A stretch of DNA of 64,000 bases from Allium sativum (GCA_030737875.1 CM060918.1:884665903-884729902), one strand, 5' to 3'. Positions 1 through 11,879 are shown, numbered from the stretch's first letter. Notes: generated by a model from the letters alone, not told the origin. A program made the numbers and translations.

Positions 1-1549
1 TCAGGCAATGTCATAACTGGGGCTATTGTTAGAGCCCTTTTCAAATATTGGAAAGCAATATTGCAATCCAAATCCCAAGCGAAAGTTAGGATCTTCTTCG
101 TCAATCTTCTGAGTGTGGCTGAGATTTTTGCAAAGTCTTTAATGAACTTTCGATAAAAGCCCGCTAGCCCGAGAAAGCTTCGGACTTCGGTTGCATTACG
201 TGGAACCTTCCAGTCTTGCACCACAACTACTTTTGCGGGGTCTACAACTATCCTCTCTTTGGACACCACATGTCTAAGAAACCTCACTTCTTCTCTCCAG
301 AAATGGCATTTGGAGAATTTGGCTTTTAGTTGATGTGCACGAAGAGTGTCCATGACTTCCCTTAAATGCAAAGAATGCTCTTCTTCATTCTTCGAGAAAA
401 TCAAAATGTCGTCTACGTAGACCACCAAAAACTTATTAAGGAACTCCCTGAACACCCTGCTCATCAAGTCAATGAAGTAAGCGGGTGCATTTGTCAAGTT
501 GAAAGGCATGACAAGCCATTCGAAGAAACCATCCGGGGTTCTGAACGCGGTCTTATCAATGCTGCCTTCAGCCACTCTTAGTTGATGAAACCCGGTAGCC
601 AGATCTAGTTGGGAGAAAACCAACGCACATACAAGCTGATCAAACAATTCATCTATTCTTAGAAGTGGGTGCCTATTTTTCTTGGTCAGCTTGTTTAGAT
701 CCCTATAATCAACACATAGGCGAAGTGAACCATCCGCTTTGGTTGCGAATACTACTGGAGCACCCCATTCAGAAACACTCCGCCTTATAAACCCTTTTTT
801 GAGAAACTCTTTGACTTGCTTGCTGAGCTCTTTTCCCTCCCTTGGAGCAATGTGTCTAACGGGTAGAGCTACTGGTTTTTCATTGTCAACAAGGTATATG
901 CGGAAGTCTATCTCCCGCTTCAGAGGTAAGCCCTTCACTTCTTAAAATACATCTGAGTATTCACGGACTACTCTAACAGACTGCAATTTTGCAACAGGCG
1001 CATCAAGAGATTCTAGGTAGCTAAGCATAACAGAATTTATGGGATTACAAGAGATTTCGAGAGTGTTGCCGAGGTGAGTCATAATTCTAACCTCTCTCTT
1101 TTCACGATCGAGGATGGCACCATTTCTGGATAACCAATCCATGCCTAGAATCAACCCATAGCCCATGAAGCCAAGAACGAAGGCATTGCATTCAACTCAA
1201 TGCTCAAGATAGACACTCTCAAATCCCGACAAATCATTGAAAGATGAGCCGAACCACCAATAGGATTTGAGACTACAATGGGATCCGTAACTAGACTAGT
1301 ATTTGGGTGCAGTGTTTCAACTAACGAAGCAGGTACAAACGAGTGTGAAGCGCTAGAATCAAATAAAGTATGAAAAGGATGATCAAATAGAAAAACCAAA
1401 CTTTCAACAGAAATGTTTCTACCTCTCTCCTGTCCTGGTGCCATGAGAGCATGAACCTGTCCTCTTGCCTTCCCTGGTGGCATGAGAGCCTGAACCTGCC
1501 CACCATAATAAGACCCTATCCTCTGCCCTTGCCCTTGTCTTCTCGGGCA
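1..1549 (-). pseudogene. pol: A1 pol fragment: protease, reverse transcriptase, start of RNase H
   Basis: Read on the minus strand this stretch encodes aspartic protease, then reverse transcriptase (RT), and stops at the window edge near the start of RNase H. The protease motif reads LFDSSASHSF near 1370; the family's usual D-S/T-G triad is D-S-S here, so the catalytic glycine is replaced. RT keeps an intact YVDD catalytic box at 408-419 and the [15 protein letters not shown] segment near 100-190. In-frame breaks occur near 942 and between 1151 and 1166, where the frame jumps. In a living element these enzymes mature Gag and copy the RNA into DNA in the cytoplasmic particle. This copy is a pseudogene; overall wording matches A2 closely. 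Confidence 0.85.
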
Positions 1550-2435
1550 GTCTTTAATCAGATGTCCTGCCTCACCACAGTTGAAACAGCCAATCTTCTT
1601 CTTCTTCCTAGAGTCCTTGCTCAGATGGCCTGGTGTTCCACAATTAAAGCACCTTTTCTTTCCTTTGCTATTGTTATCCTTACCACCTTTCTTAGGTTGC
1701 TGCTGTGACTTCATTTGATACCCTTTCTTTTCTGGTGCCTTATTAGCATTAGCGCCTTTCTCCTCTTCATGCATAAGTGCTGTATCAACCAGTTTCTCAA
1801 AGGTAGCCCCCATAGGAATGTGGGTCATAGCCAACCCATGTAGCGACTCATTCAAACCTTTAACGAATCTCAGGGCCTTCTTTTCATGTGTGTTCACCAA
1901 GTCTAATCCAAATCTCTCCAACTGATTGAACTTGTTGATGTACTCCTTTACTGATAAATTCCCCTGCTTCAATGCCAAGAACCTTTCCATGTGTAAATTC
2001 TCTTCTGCTTGTGAGAGAAATTTAATCTCGAACCTATGTCTGAAATCCATCCATGTCTCCACTGACGCTCTCCATTCGTGAACTCCCACCAAAACGAGGC
2101 TTCGTCCTTCATCAACCAAGCAGCTAATTGGACCTTCCTTCCATCTTTTATCTCGAAGATACCAAACAAATCTTCCACCTCCTTAAGCCAATTTCGAGCT
2201 TCAACAAACGTCTCTGACCCGTGAAAAGGTTTCCTGCCCATCGCCCGAAAGTCTTTGCATATCTTCGAAAAAGTATCAATGCAGTGAGGGGGAGGAGGAG
2301 GAGCGGCTGCAGCTTGGAGGGGGGGGGGGGGGGAGGAATGTCTGCTGGGCCTCCGGCGGTGGCCCTAGCCTCCAGATATCTTCTAAACCAGGTTGGTATC
2401 AGTATGCCCTCGAGTACCTCGATTAACCCAAACAT
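1550..2435 (-). pseudogene. gag: A1 gag (capsid/nucleocapsid), frameshifted
   Basis: Gag is the structural protein that packs the element RNA. The start at 2435-2433 is chosen because A2 has its gag ATG at the same place, about 190 bp inside the PBS, followed by similar wording (EGI-IPTWFRR-LEARAT). A run of G on the plus strand at about 2319-2333 falls in the proline-rich stretch and shifts the frame; a second one-base loss near 2065-2080 shifts it again. Two zinc knuckles follow: CFNCGTPGHLSKDS, whose last cysteine is serine, and CFNCGEAGHLIKDC, which is intact. The capsid core (EARNWLKEVEDLFGIFE, FWWEFTNGER) is recognisable. Confidence 0.85.
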
Positions 2436-2627
2436 GCTGAAAAGAAAAATGAAGAGATTCAAAACGGAGAATCGAAGGAAAGATATATGGCTCTTGGGGG
2501 TTATGTTTTTAAAACAAACTTTTCTCTTGAAAATACTCTCTTTAAAACATATTTTTGAAAGTATTTCTTTATAAAATGCTTTTGAAAAACAGTTTTTCAA
2601 AATCTCTTATCTGTTCTGTTAAACTTC

Positions 2628-2640
2628 AGCTCTGATACCA
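2628..2640 (-). other. Primer-binding site, tRNA-iMet type
   Basis: On the minus strand this reads TGGTATCAGAGCT, complementary to the 3' end of plant initiator methionine tRNA. It sits two bases inside the LTR that begins at 2643, as expected for the start of minus-strand DNA synthesis. Confidence 0.9.
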
Positions 2641-2642
2641 CA

Positions 2643-3584
2643 TGTAACACCCAACTTCGATTATTGTCGCTCTCAAAGGAAATGCATTAACTTTCATGGA
2701 GTATTATTGGTGTATAGAACTGAATATAACAAGACAGATACATATATTGGTACTTGAAAAATTAAAACAACTTTTATTGTAGTGGAGAAATAGTTTGGTT
2801 ACAACAACATCAAAAACTAACAATAAAACCAAGAACACTTAATATACATCTTGACAAATTATTTTCTGAGTACATAAAGTAAAAAGCATAAACCCAACAT
2901 AAGTAACCATAAAAGAGATAAGCTGAACATTACTTTCAGCAATCCAAGCACTTCCAAAAGAGAGAGAAAGATCCAAGTCAAGCTCCACTAGCACTAGTCC
3001 CACCCTGAGAACCGGTTGGGGGGGGGGGGGATGGAAGAAAAGAGGAGAAAGCAAAGGGGTTCTGACACAAAGTATGGCTAGTCCAATAACTTTAACAATA
3101 TAATTATTAAAGTAATTAGGATAAGGCGTAAACTGGTAAAACAACGAATGATTGTGAAACAAATGGGCATGACAAAGAAAACAAGAGGAATAAGATAACG
3201 ATAATTGCGCCTCCAACACTATAGGATAATTACTATACTTCACCATTACTAGTCACCCTAAAAGTTGATCTCGCCTACCGAACATAATAATCATAATGAT
3301 TGTTTTGTGTACCCCTAGCTATCTTCATAGATGCCGCTTGACCCTATCTCTACTAGTTGTACCCACTACCCCCATGCGATCGGCTCCCTAACTCATAGAT
3401 ACCTGTGCTGGTCCCACAGTGGGGTGTATCACTCCCCAAAGTGTCAACCCGTTACCACTAAATATGCACGACTTATATCTACACGATGCAACGTCTTACC
3501 TACCAGCCCGGGCCCACGCACACACATGACCCCGTTGGACTTGCGTTGCCACCGTTAACCCATTTTGACCTCTTACAATCAAAC
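2643..3584 (-). repeat. A-type LTR, first part (interrupted)
   Basis: Begins TGTAACACCC right after the PBS of A1 and aligns with the A2 right LTR from 21707, including a 13-G run at 3018-3030 and the shared hairpin-bearing stretch near 3400-3440. At 3584 it stops within wording equal to about 22665 of the intact copy, where element 2 begins. Short open frames inside (for example 3331-3558) have no family likeness and are not genes. Confidence 0.85.
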
Positions 3585-4887
3585 TGTAACATCCCACGTC
3601 CATTAATGTCACTCCCAAAGGAAATGCATTAACTTCTATGGAGCGTTTTGAGTAAGTATAGAACAGAAACTTAACAACAAGACAGATATAAATAGTACTT
3701 GAAAATTTAAAACTTTATTTCATTGCAGCGGAAAACACATATGTTTGATTACATCTTCAAAACCAGAGTCAATTACAAAATATCCATCTTGACTAAATCC
3801 AAGTACATAAACTGAAAGACATAATCCCAAATACAAAATAGCCATAAATAAAAGAGAAGCTGAACTTTACTTCAACGATCCAAGAAATCTTCTAAAAGCA
3901 GTCCAAAATCAAGCTCCACTGGTGCTAGTTCCAACCTGAGCACCTGGGGGGGGGGGGAGAAAGAGATGGAAAACGGGGGGGTCAGACATAAAGTCTAGCG
4001 AGTGCAATAAATTTAACAATATAATTAACAAAGTAACTAGGATAAGGCATAAATTGGAAAATAAGGAAATGACCATGAACCATTGAGTATGGCAGAGTAA
4101 ACAAGGAAACAAGATGAACAACGATATCGTTAAAGTGCACCTAACCCACTAAGATAATTACTAAACTACACCAACACCATAGGATAATTGCTATACTGCA
4201 CCGCCACTAGTATACTGCACTACCAGTAGTCACCCTAAGGTTGATCCCGCCTACAGACTTAATAATGATATTGGTAGTTTCGTGCACCCCTAGCTGCCTT
4301 TATAGGTGCCATCTGCCCCTATCTCCACTAGTTGTACCCACTACCCCCAAGCGATCGGCTTCCTAACTCGTAGATACCCGTGCTGGTCCCACAGTGGGGT
4401 GTATCACTCCCCAAAGTTGCAACCCGATACCACCAAGAATGCACGTCTTATACCTACACGATGCAACAACGTCTTACCTACCGGCCCGGGTCCACACACG
4501 CATATGAACCCGTTGGACTTGCGTTGCCACCGCTAACCCGGTTTTGGCCCCTTACAGTCAAGCCCAGTATGCGTGTCCCATCCTCGACTTGGGTCGAGCC
4601 CAAAAAGATACGTATGGGTTACTGGTTGAAATGGTCCCTCATTACTTGACACAAGCTATCCACCTAAGCTTGGTCCCCTCTAGTACATCCCACTTAACCC
4701 ACATTTTATTCATGTTTCAATTACATGTTTCAATTTTGGTTAAGTTTTTCTAATCGTATTTCCAAATGCCACCCAAGGCACCCACTAGATTCCACATGCC
4801 ACCCGAGGCACCCACTTAACCCCCTCATGTCCCACTACATCTTTATCTGGTTAAGTGTTTCTTAATTCATTAAGACCGTAACCTCAT

Positions 4888-5106
4888 AAAGACCTCTCAC
4901 ATTAGACTGGCATTTGTGGCAGCTGGATTTGCGGGCGGGTCCGGGCAGTCTTACACCACAAAAGAGTCTAACCTCGTGTCTTTACAATTGTTATGTATTT
5001 AATTTGTGCCTAAGACCTCTCACATTAGACTGACATTTGTGGCAACTGTATTTGTCGGGCGGGTCCGGGCAGTCTTACACCACAAAAGAGCCTAACCTCG
5101 TGTCTT
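4888..5106. other. Twin covarying hairpins, element 2 left LTR
   Basis: Two tandem copies of one module at 4888-4983 and 5012-5106. Each has an outer stem AAGAC/GTCTT, conserved internal loop CTCTCACA opposite CCTCGT, stem TTAGACT/AGTCTAA, stem TTTGTGG/CCACAAA and an apical loop with GCGGGTCCGGGCAG. The second copy has AGCCTAA in the second stem, which remains pairable as G-U on the transcript strand. See findings. Confidence 0.8.
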
Positions 5107-6333
5107 AGACGATTAATTACTCCTAATTAATCATCCCCCAATTTGAATAACTTTCCCTATTCAAATTATCAATCAATTCCAAATTTAATGATGTCCATAA
5201 TTGACTCAATTATATCCATCCATTTATGCTATGTAAAATCATACCAATTTTCACTAGAATTATATTTTATGCCTTTTAAGGCATTTATGCCAATTAAATC
5301 TTTTTAATATTATCCCCTTTACACCACGTAATACGTTTGTTCGTTTAACGTAAAAATATACGTTAGACTCGAATAGTCTAACTCATGGAATAAAGAGAAA
5401 ACATCACAATATACACATAATTAAAAAATAGATCTAACATACGGGTGAACTTGCATATGTGAATGATGTTCTACATCTAAAACTTGCGTAGGCCAAAATT
5501 ACAACTTGCATAAACAACATATGTCATGGATCCAAATCTAAAGGTGTGAACTTGATGATAAAATGGCCCCAAACTTGCATAAATAACATATGTCATGGAT
5601 CCGAATCAAAGGTGTGAACTTGATGAGAAAATGGCCAGAAACTTACATATGTGATTTATACATTGTAACAATGGTGTAAAATAATATCTAACATGTAAAG
5701 TATCATGTAGAATTTATCCTATAACTTACACATGTTATAGCCTAACTTTCAATTAAATTTTCACATAAACTAGGTGTCATAACCATGTAAGTTCACATAT
5801 AATTCTACCCAACTTGTATATGATTCATGTTTGAATCAAAATCTAAACTTTCCTACATATGATTTATCATATGAATCAATATAACAAACTAGCATACGAA
5901 ACATGATGATTTGATTGTATATAAAATTACAACATGAATGATAGCAACATAACTTTACATCATAAATGATAGCATCACAACATAATGTCATAGATATTTC
6001 AGTCACAATCCTACAACATAATTACAACATGAAATCAATACTTCATATCACATCCATACAATCCGCATTATATCTTAATCGAATTAAATTACAAATTATC
6101 TTGTTAAAACTATCGAACTCACAACTCAAAAGCAGTCTTGAGTTCAAAATTCTGATTTCTGGAGTTGAATTAGCTCTCCTTTGAAGAAGATTCGCTGTTA
6201 GGGTTGAATTGTTCTGATTTGGTTGCTGTTCTTCCTCTTTAATTTTGGTGGCGGCTACTCTAGGGTTCAAGACAACAGCATGACGGCCATAGTTTCAATT
6301 TTAATTCTGGTTTAGGGTTTGAGTCTATGGGTC

Positions 6334-6342
6334 TTTTTATAG
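6334..6342 (-). promoter_or_regulatory. LTR TATA box (element 2, left LTR)
   Basis: The minus strand reads CTATAAAAA in a C/A-rich context, about 430 bp inside the U3 end. Its counterpart in the right LTR is at 14628-14636, and equivalent boxes occur at similar depth in the A, B and solo LTRs. Transcription would start some 25-35 bases further left and run leftward. Confidence 0.6.
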
Positions 6343-6773
6343 AGTTTTGAATTAATTTAAGCCGTTGGGTGATCTTAGGGTTAATCAAAACCATTCAATC
6401 ATGATAGGGTGATGAGTCCGCCCTAATGACTCAGCAAGGAGTCAGAAAGGACTCAATCAACATGGGTCAGTCTGAACCAGAATGCTGTGCAGGCTTCTGC
6501 CTCGGCCTGGGCACAGTTGGTAGGTGCACCAGTGCAAATTTGTACTGGTGCACTTCCCAAGTGCGCCAGAGCAATTTTTTTTCTTTTGCCACCAATCTTC
6601 GTTCGTCCATAACTCCTTCATCCGGTACTCATTTCCCGCAAACTCGGACTCTATCTCAACCAGAATTCCGAGACGAACACAATGGCGCAACCCCATTCCT
6701 TTAATTCTCACGTTTGAGATTAATTAGTCTTTATTTTAGTTAATTCGATTATTCGAAAATCCGGGGTGTTACA

Positions 6774-6786
6774 TTCTCCCCTCCTT
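6774..6786 (-). other. Polypurine tract of element 2
   Basis: The minus strand reads AAGGAGGGGAGAA and ends exactly where the 3' LTR begins (TGTAACACCCC). It would prime plus-strand DNA synthesis. The same tract occurs at 16827 (A2) and 25938 (element 4). A second PPT-like string, AAGGAGGT, lies about 210 bp upstream in the transcript at about 6980-6990. Confidence 0.85.
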
Positions 6787-7293
6787 AAAGGATTTCGTCC
6801 CCGAAATCTCCAAGTTAAGGAGAATGCATATCCTACCATCCAAACAACCATCTACTCGACCATCAAACATGGGCATCCATTGTCCTTATAAAATTTCTAA
6901 TGTTGTATGAACATATGCAAGAAGTGTGTGTACATGTTCCGTATCTAATGCAAAATCAGGCGGTCTACGGATTCAGTTGACCTCCTTAATGCAAACCATG
7001 ATAGTGCCATGCGTCCATTATGTATGCGAAAGAACCTTATCGATACATATCATTTCTACATGTGTGCACAACCATTCACCAAAATGCAACATCCATTTGA
7101 TGGTACAACCATTATACATCCATTACTTAAATATGTACACACATTTATATGCAATATGCAATATGAAGTGACTGAGCCGATCTAGTGCCTAAAGTGTGTG
7201 TATATGCATCCACGAGCAACCACGAGCAAACACTTGCATCCACATGCATCCATCATACATAACATGTCTCAAACACATATTTCAACCATAGGA

Positions 7294-8481
7294 CTATCCT
7301 ACATAAAGGTCAAAGATACTAGCGAGAGGACATACTAAAGATAAGATAAGTACAAGGTAAGCGACAAAGGAGAAATTAAAAGACATACCCTCGAAAAGAA
7401 AAGGGTATAACGAACGCATCTTCGCTTCCGTCTCCCAAGTAGCGTTGCTCTCATCATCTCCCCATTGCACTTTGACTAGTTTGACCTCTCAATTCCTTAA
7501 CTTCTTAATCTTTGACCCAAGAATGCGTGTAGGAGCTCGTCGAATCATCGCATCACGCTCGATCTCCACCTCTCTAAGCAATCTCGGCTCTACCACTTCC
7601 GCGGTCTCGTGCAAGCACTTCTTCAAATGTGATACATGGAATACGTCGTGTACACCACTAAGTCTCTCGGACCACTCCACTCTATACGCCATCTGCCCAA
7701 TCCTTTCCTTAATACGAAACGGCCCTACAAATCTTGGTGCTAACTTCCCAACGGACCCAAAGCGAACGACGTTCCGTAATGGAGACACCTTGACAAAGAC
7801 CATGTCCCCAACATCAAACTCAAGATCTGACCTCCTCTTGTCTGCATGAGATTTCTGTCGATCTTGCGCCGTCTTCATCCTCCTTCGAATCAAATCGATC
7901 TTTTCCGAAGTCTCTCTAATCATATCGGGTCCAAGCAAGATCTTATCCGTAGACTCCCACCAACATTTAGGCGAACGACACGGCCGTCCATAAAGAGCCT
8001 CGAACGGTGCCATGCCAATGCTAGACTGAAAGCTATTATTATATGCGAACTTTACCAACGGAAGATGTTCCTCCCATGTACCTCCGAAATCTAAGACACA
8101 CAACCTCAATAAGTCCTCCAGAATACGATTCACCCTCTCGGTCTGGCCGTCCATCTGAGAATGATATGCGGTGCTCAAACATAACTGAGTCCCTACCGCC
8201 TCTTGCATGTTCTTCCAAAATTCGCTAGTGAAGATAGGATCGCGGTCGCTCACTATGCTAGAAGGAACACCGTGCAAACGGACTATTTCTCGAATGTATA
8301 CGGAGGCTAACCATGGAGCAGTCCTCTTACTCTTCACGGGAATGAAATGAGCACTCTTTGTAAGTCTGTCTACCACGACCCAAATTCCCGTATTACCCTT
8401 CCTCGATCTTGGTAATCCGTCAACAAAGTGCATCGAGATTCTTTCCCACTTCCATTGTGGGACCTCCAATGGGTGAAGCAA
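7294..8481 (-). pseudogene. pol: Element 2 pol: integrase core and chromodomain-like tail
   Basis: This part carries the integrase catalytic core and the C-terminal region. The core shows MHFVDGLP, where the usual first catalytic aspartate (MDF) is histidine; the second aspartate (SDRDP) and the glutamate (ERVNR) remain. A long DNA-binding part follows (RRMKAAQDRQKSHAD to VFHVSHLKKCL), then a chromodomain-like segment (VKLVKVQWG, ATWETE-KMR-LYPFLFEG). A TGA at 7489-7491 splits this segment; it stands where related copies have arginine, consistent with CGA to TGA. After the chromodomain the frame stays open for about 32 hydrophobic residues to a stop at 7294-7296. Integrase would insert the DNA copy in the nucleus. 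Confidence 0.85.
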
Positions 8482-8499
8482 TCCACCGGGCTTCTTTTG

Positions 8500-10172
8500 C
8501 TATGCTTTTACTTGTTGGCACACCAAGCATCTAGCGACATACTTAGCCACATCTTTCTTCATACCGGCCCAAAAGTAAACTCGTCTCATGTCCATGTACA
8601 TCTTGTCCCCACCGGGATGGATGGTCATCTTCGAACGATGGGCATCATCAAGAATGGTCTTCCTCAAATTCTCGTCCCGTGGTACACAAAGTCCACCGTC
8701 CCTACGCAACCAACCCTTATCATCTAGGGTATACCTTCGGAGATGGCTCGATGACTCCCCTCCTTTGAGCTTTTCTACTAACTCAACCAACTCTGGGTCA
8801 TCTCGCTGTGCCTCACCAGTCCGTCCCAAAAGCGTAGGTCTGACCTTTAAGGATGCTAGCAAACCAGGTACAAAGTCAATGGAAGGTGTAAAGTCAAACG
8901 TAGAGATGAACTCTAAGCTTTGCCGCTCAACAAACAACGGACTCAAGGACAACCTTTTTCTACTTAAGGCGTCTGCCACCACGTTACCCTTGCCAGGGGT
9001 ATATGCTATCTCGAAGTCGTAGGATGCTAAGAATTCCATCCACCTTTGCTGCCTTAAGTTCAAGTCCTTCTGAGAGAACAAGTATTTTAGCGATTTGTGG
9101 TTAGTCAACAATTCGAATTTCTCGCCAAGAAGATAATGATACCAAGACTTAAGCGCGAAGACAATAGCGGCCAACTCTAGGTCATGTGTAGGGTAATTTC
9201 TCTCATGCACTCTCAACTGCCTTCCACCATAGGCTATTTCCCTTCCCTATTGCATTAAGACCGTGCCTAGTATTTTCCCACAAGCGTCGGTATAAACGGT
9301 AAATGACTTACTCCCATATGGCAACACCAAGACTGGGGTTGTGGTCAAAGCTCTCTTTAAACGTTGGAACGCATCGTCACAATCTACGTCCCATATGAAT
9401 ACTAAGTTCTTCTTCGTCAAGCGTGTTAATGGAGCTGATATTTTTGCAAAGTCTTTAATGAACTTCCTATAGTAGCCAGCCAACCCTAAGAAACTCCTCA
9501 CCTCGGTAGCATTTTTAGGAACCTTCCAATCTTGGATGGCCACTATCTTTGCGGGATCCACGGCTATCCCTTCTTTGGAAACCACGTGCCCTAAGAATCG
9601 CAGTTCCTTCCTCCAAAAGTGACATTTAGAAAATTTTGCTTTAAGGCTATGCACTCGAAGAGTGTCCAACACTTCCCTAAGATGTAGGGCATGCTCTTCT
9701 TCGCTTTTAGAAAAGATCAAGATGTCGTCTATAAAGACTACCACAAATTTATTTAGGTACTCCCTAAACACCCTACTCATCAAATCAACAAAGTATGGGG
9801 GGGGGGGGCATTTGTCAAACCGAAGGGCATCACCAGCCACTCGAAGAAACCGTCTGGAGTCCTAAAGGCAGTCTTGTCTATGCTATCCTCAGCCACTCTC
9901 AACTGATGGAAACCAGTGGCTAAGTCCAACTGTGAAAACACTGAGGCGCCAACTAACTGATCGAAAAGACCGTCAATCCTCGGCAGTGGGTGTCTATTCT
10001 TCTTAGTAAGCTTATTAAGTTCTCTATAGTCCACACAAAGTCTAAGGGACCCATCCGCCTTCGTGGCAAATACTACTGGAGCACCCCACTCCGATATACT
10101 ACGTCTGATGAACCCCTTCTCAAGCGATTCTTTCACTTTCTTACTAAGTTCTCTTCTCTCTCTCGGGGCCAT
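8500..10172 (-). pseudogene. pol: Element 2 pol: reverse transcriptase, RNase H, integrase zinc finger
   Basis: RT begins with the rule-like wording [15 protein letters not shown] and LCVDYRELN, and keeps an FIDD catalytic box at 9724-9735. The RNase H part shows YTDACG and THDLELAAIVFALKSW. The integrase HHCC zinc finger lies near the left end (HRSKMTIHPGG to CLVCQQ). Three lesions are visible: a plus-strand G run at about 9798-9808 that replaces GCGGGT of related copies and shifts the frame; a TAG at 9247-9249; and a TAG at 8500-8502. The last two stand where element 4 has GAG. The right junction near 10165 is another frameshift. Not functional. Confidence 0.85.
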
Positions 10173-10813
10173 ACTAGCAATGCAACTGGCTTTGCATTGT
10201 CCACTAGATATATTCGAAAGTCTATCCCACGTTTTGGGGGTAAACCCCTCACCTCATCGAAGACATCATCATATTCATGGACTATGGGAACATAACGTAA
10301 ATCATCATCGGATGCGTCAAGGGATTCTAGGTAGCTAAGCATTACTGGACCTCTAGGGTCACAAGAAATATCAAGGGTCTTTCCCGAACGAGTCAACAAT
10401 CTAACTACCCTTCTTTCACAATCTAGGATGGCCCCATACCTAGTTAGCCAATCCATACCTAGAATTAAACCGTAGCCCATGAAGCTAAGAACAAAAGCGT
10501 TGCACTCAAACTCAACGCCCAAGATAAACACTCTCAAATCCCGACAAATCATAGAAAGATGAGCCGAACCACCGATAGGATTTGAGACTACTAAGGGATC
10601 AGTAACTAGACTTGTATCAAGGTGCAGTGTTTCATCTAATGATGTATAAAAAAACGAATGCGATGCGCCAGAATCGAATAAAGTACGGACAGGATGATCA
10701 AATAGAAAAACTAATCTTTCAACGAAAATTGCTCTACCTCTTTCTTGCAGCGGTGGGACCACGAGAGCCTGAACTTGTCCCCTTGCCTGCCCGGGTGCCA
10801 TAAGAGCTTGCAC
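10133..10813 (-). pseudogene. pol: Element 2 pol: aspartic protease
   Basis: The retropepsin-type protease keeps its active site [10 protein letters not shown] near 10665-10690 and the flap-side wording [19 protein letters not shown] and [10 protein letters not shown]. It would act as a dimer to cut the Gag-Pol polyprotein. It joins gag in the same frame but is separated by a TAA at about 10836. The left end drops out of frame near 10165, just before the RT wording starts in another frame. Confidence 0.85.
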
Positions 10814-10837
10814 CTGTCCTCCCGAGGTAGACCCTTA

Positions 10838-11671
10838 CCTCTGCCCTTTCTTTGAGAAGTCCTTAATGAGATGTCCTGCTTCGCCACAGTGGAAACAACC
10901 AGTCTTCTTTTTCTTCCTACAATCATTGCTTAGATGGCCGGGTGTCCCGCAGTTAAAGCATTTCTTCTTCCCCTTAGCATTGTTGCCTTTGCCACCTTCC
11001 TTGTTTTTTTGTTGCTGTTGCGGCTTCTTTTGGTCCCTTTTCTTCTCGGGTGCCTTATTAGCATTGGCGCCCTTCTCCTCATCATGCATGAGCGCCACGT
11101 CAACTAACTTCTCAAAGGTATCCCCCATGGGAATGTGGGTCATAGCTAACCCATGAAGCAGCTCGTTTAAACCCTTAGTAAATCTTAGAGCCTTCTTTTC
11201 TAGAGTATTCACCAAGTCTAAGCCAAACCTTGCCAATTGGTTGAATTTGTTGACGTACACTTTCACTGATAGATTTCCTTGCTTCAGTGACAAAAACCTT
11301 TCCATGTATAGACTCTCTTCAGCCCACGAGAGAAACTTCGCCTCAAACGTTTGCCTAAAATCCCACCAAAACGAGGCCTCATCCTTTATTAGCGAGGCAG
11401 CTAGCTGGACTTTTCTTCCATCATCCACTTCAAAGATTCCAAATAATACTTCCACCTCCTTTAGCCAGTTACGAGCTTCAACAAATGTCTCCGTCCCGTG
11501 AAATGGTTTTCCACCCATTGCTCTAAAGTCCTTACTCTTTGCGAAATTATCGACACGAGGAGGAGGAGGAGGAGCATTTGCTGGACCTGCGGTGGCGGCC
11601 CTAGCCTCAAGATATTGACGAAACCAACCGGGTACATGAACACCCTCTGGTATCTCAGACACTTCAGACAT
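10838..11671 (-). pseudogene. gag: Element 2 gag
   Basis: A 278-residue open frame from ATG at 11671. It starts with EIPEGVHVPGWFRQYLEAR, followed by a proline run, then the capsid core (GTETFVEARNWLKEVEVLFG, FWWDF). The C-terminal basic region carries two CCHC zinc knuckles: CFNCGTPGHLSNDC, intact, and CFHCGEAGHLIKDF, whose last cysteine is phenylalanine. Compared with A2 it lacks about a dozen residues after FWWDF (the wording NGERPVETWMDFRHRF is shortened to RQTF), an in-frame deletion. It ends at TAA instead of continuing into protease. Confidence 0.88.
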
Positions 11672-11864
11672 GCTGAAACGAAAAAGGAAAGATTCAATAC
11701 AAAAAGGACTGAAGGAAAGATATATGGCTCTTGGGGTTATGCTTTCTAAATATACTTTTCTCTTGAAAATACTTTCCTTAAAACATACTTTTGAAAGTAC
11801 TTCTTTATAAAAATTGTTTTGAAAAATAGTTTTTCAAAAATTCATATCTGTTCTGGCAACCTTC

Positions 11865-11877
11865 AGCTTTGATACCA
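11865..11877 (-). other. Primer-binding site of element 2
   Basis: The minus strand reads TGGTATCAAAGCT, the tRNA-iMet PBS with one G-to-A change, two bases inside the LTR starting at 11880. Confidence 0.88.
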
Positions 11878-11879
11878 CG

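Larger units (their letters stand above)
1..3584 (-). mobile_element. Chromovirus A1 (Tekay/Del-like Ty3/gypsy), partial
   Basis: The window opens inside the pol region of a minus-strand LTR retrotransposon; gag lies to the right at about 1550-2435 and a tRNA-iMet-type primer-binding site at 2628-2640 abuts an LTR starting at 2643. The rest of pol and the 3' LTR lie to the left of the window. Bases 1-2642 align throughout with 19078-21706 of element A2, so the two are copies of one family. The LTR runs to 3584, where element 2 interrupts it; its continuation is most likely 14909-16826. Clade assignment rests on PBS type, LTR ends and domain order and is an inference. Confidence 0.85.
3585..6773 (-). 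repeat. Element 2 left LTR (3' LTR in transcript sense)
   Basis: A 3189-bp LTR. Because the element reads on the minus strand, U3 is at the right end. Visible landmarks from right to left: conserved end GGGGTGTTACA; block CGAGACGAACACAATGG; a 10-bp-stem palindrome at 6524-6553; TATA box on the minus strand (CTATAAAAA) at 6334-6342; TTGCATA-type repeats at 5440-5650; twin hairpins at 4888-5106; a hairpin with GTGTATCA near 4396-4412; a 12-G run at 3946-3957; motif CAGCGG at about 3728. No credible gene. Confidence 0.93.

Noticed and set aside
3331..3558. Short Cys/His-rich open frames in LTRs (3331-3558, 4306-4536, 22407-22637, 23825-24058, 31904-32137)
   Set aside because: They recur only because the LTRs are copies; frames are not kept between families and there is no start or codon evidence. 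The DNA is better explained by conserved hairpins.
3580..3584. Target duplication of element 2 (CAAAC or CAATC)
   Set aside because: The right end of element 2 is deleted together with host sequence, so no second copy exists to test.
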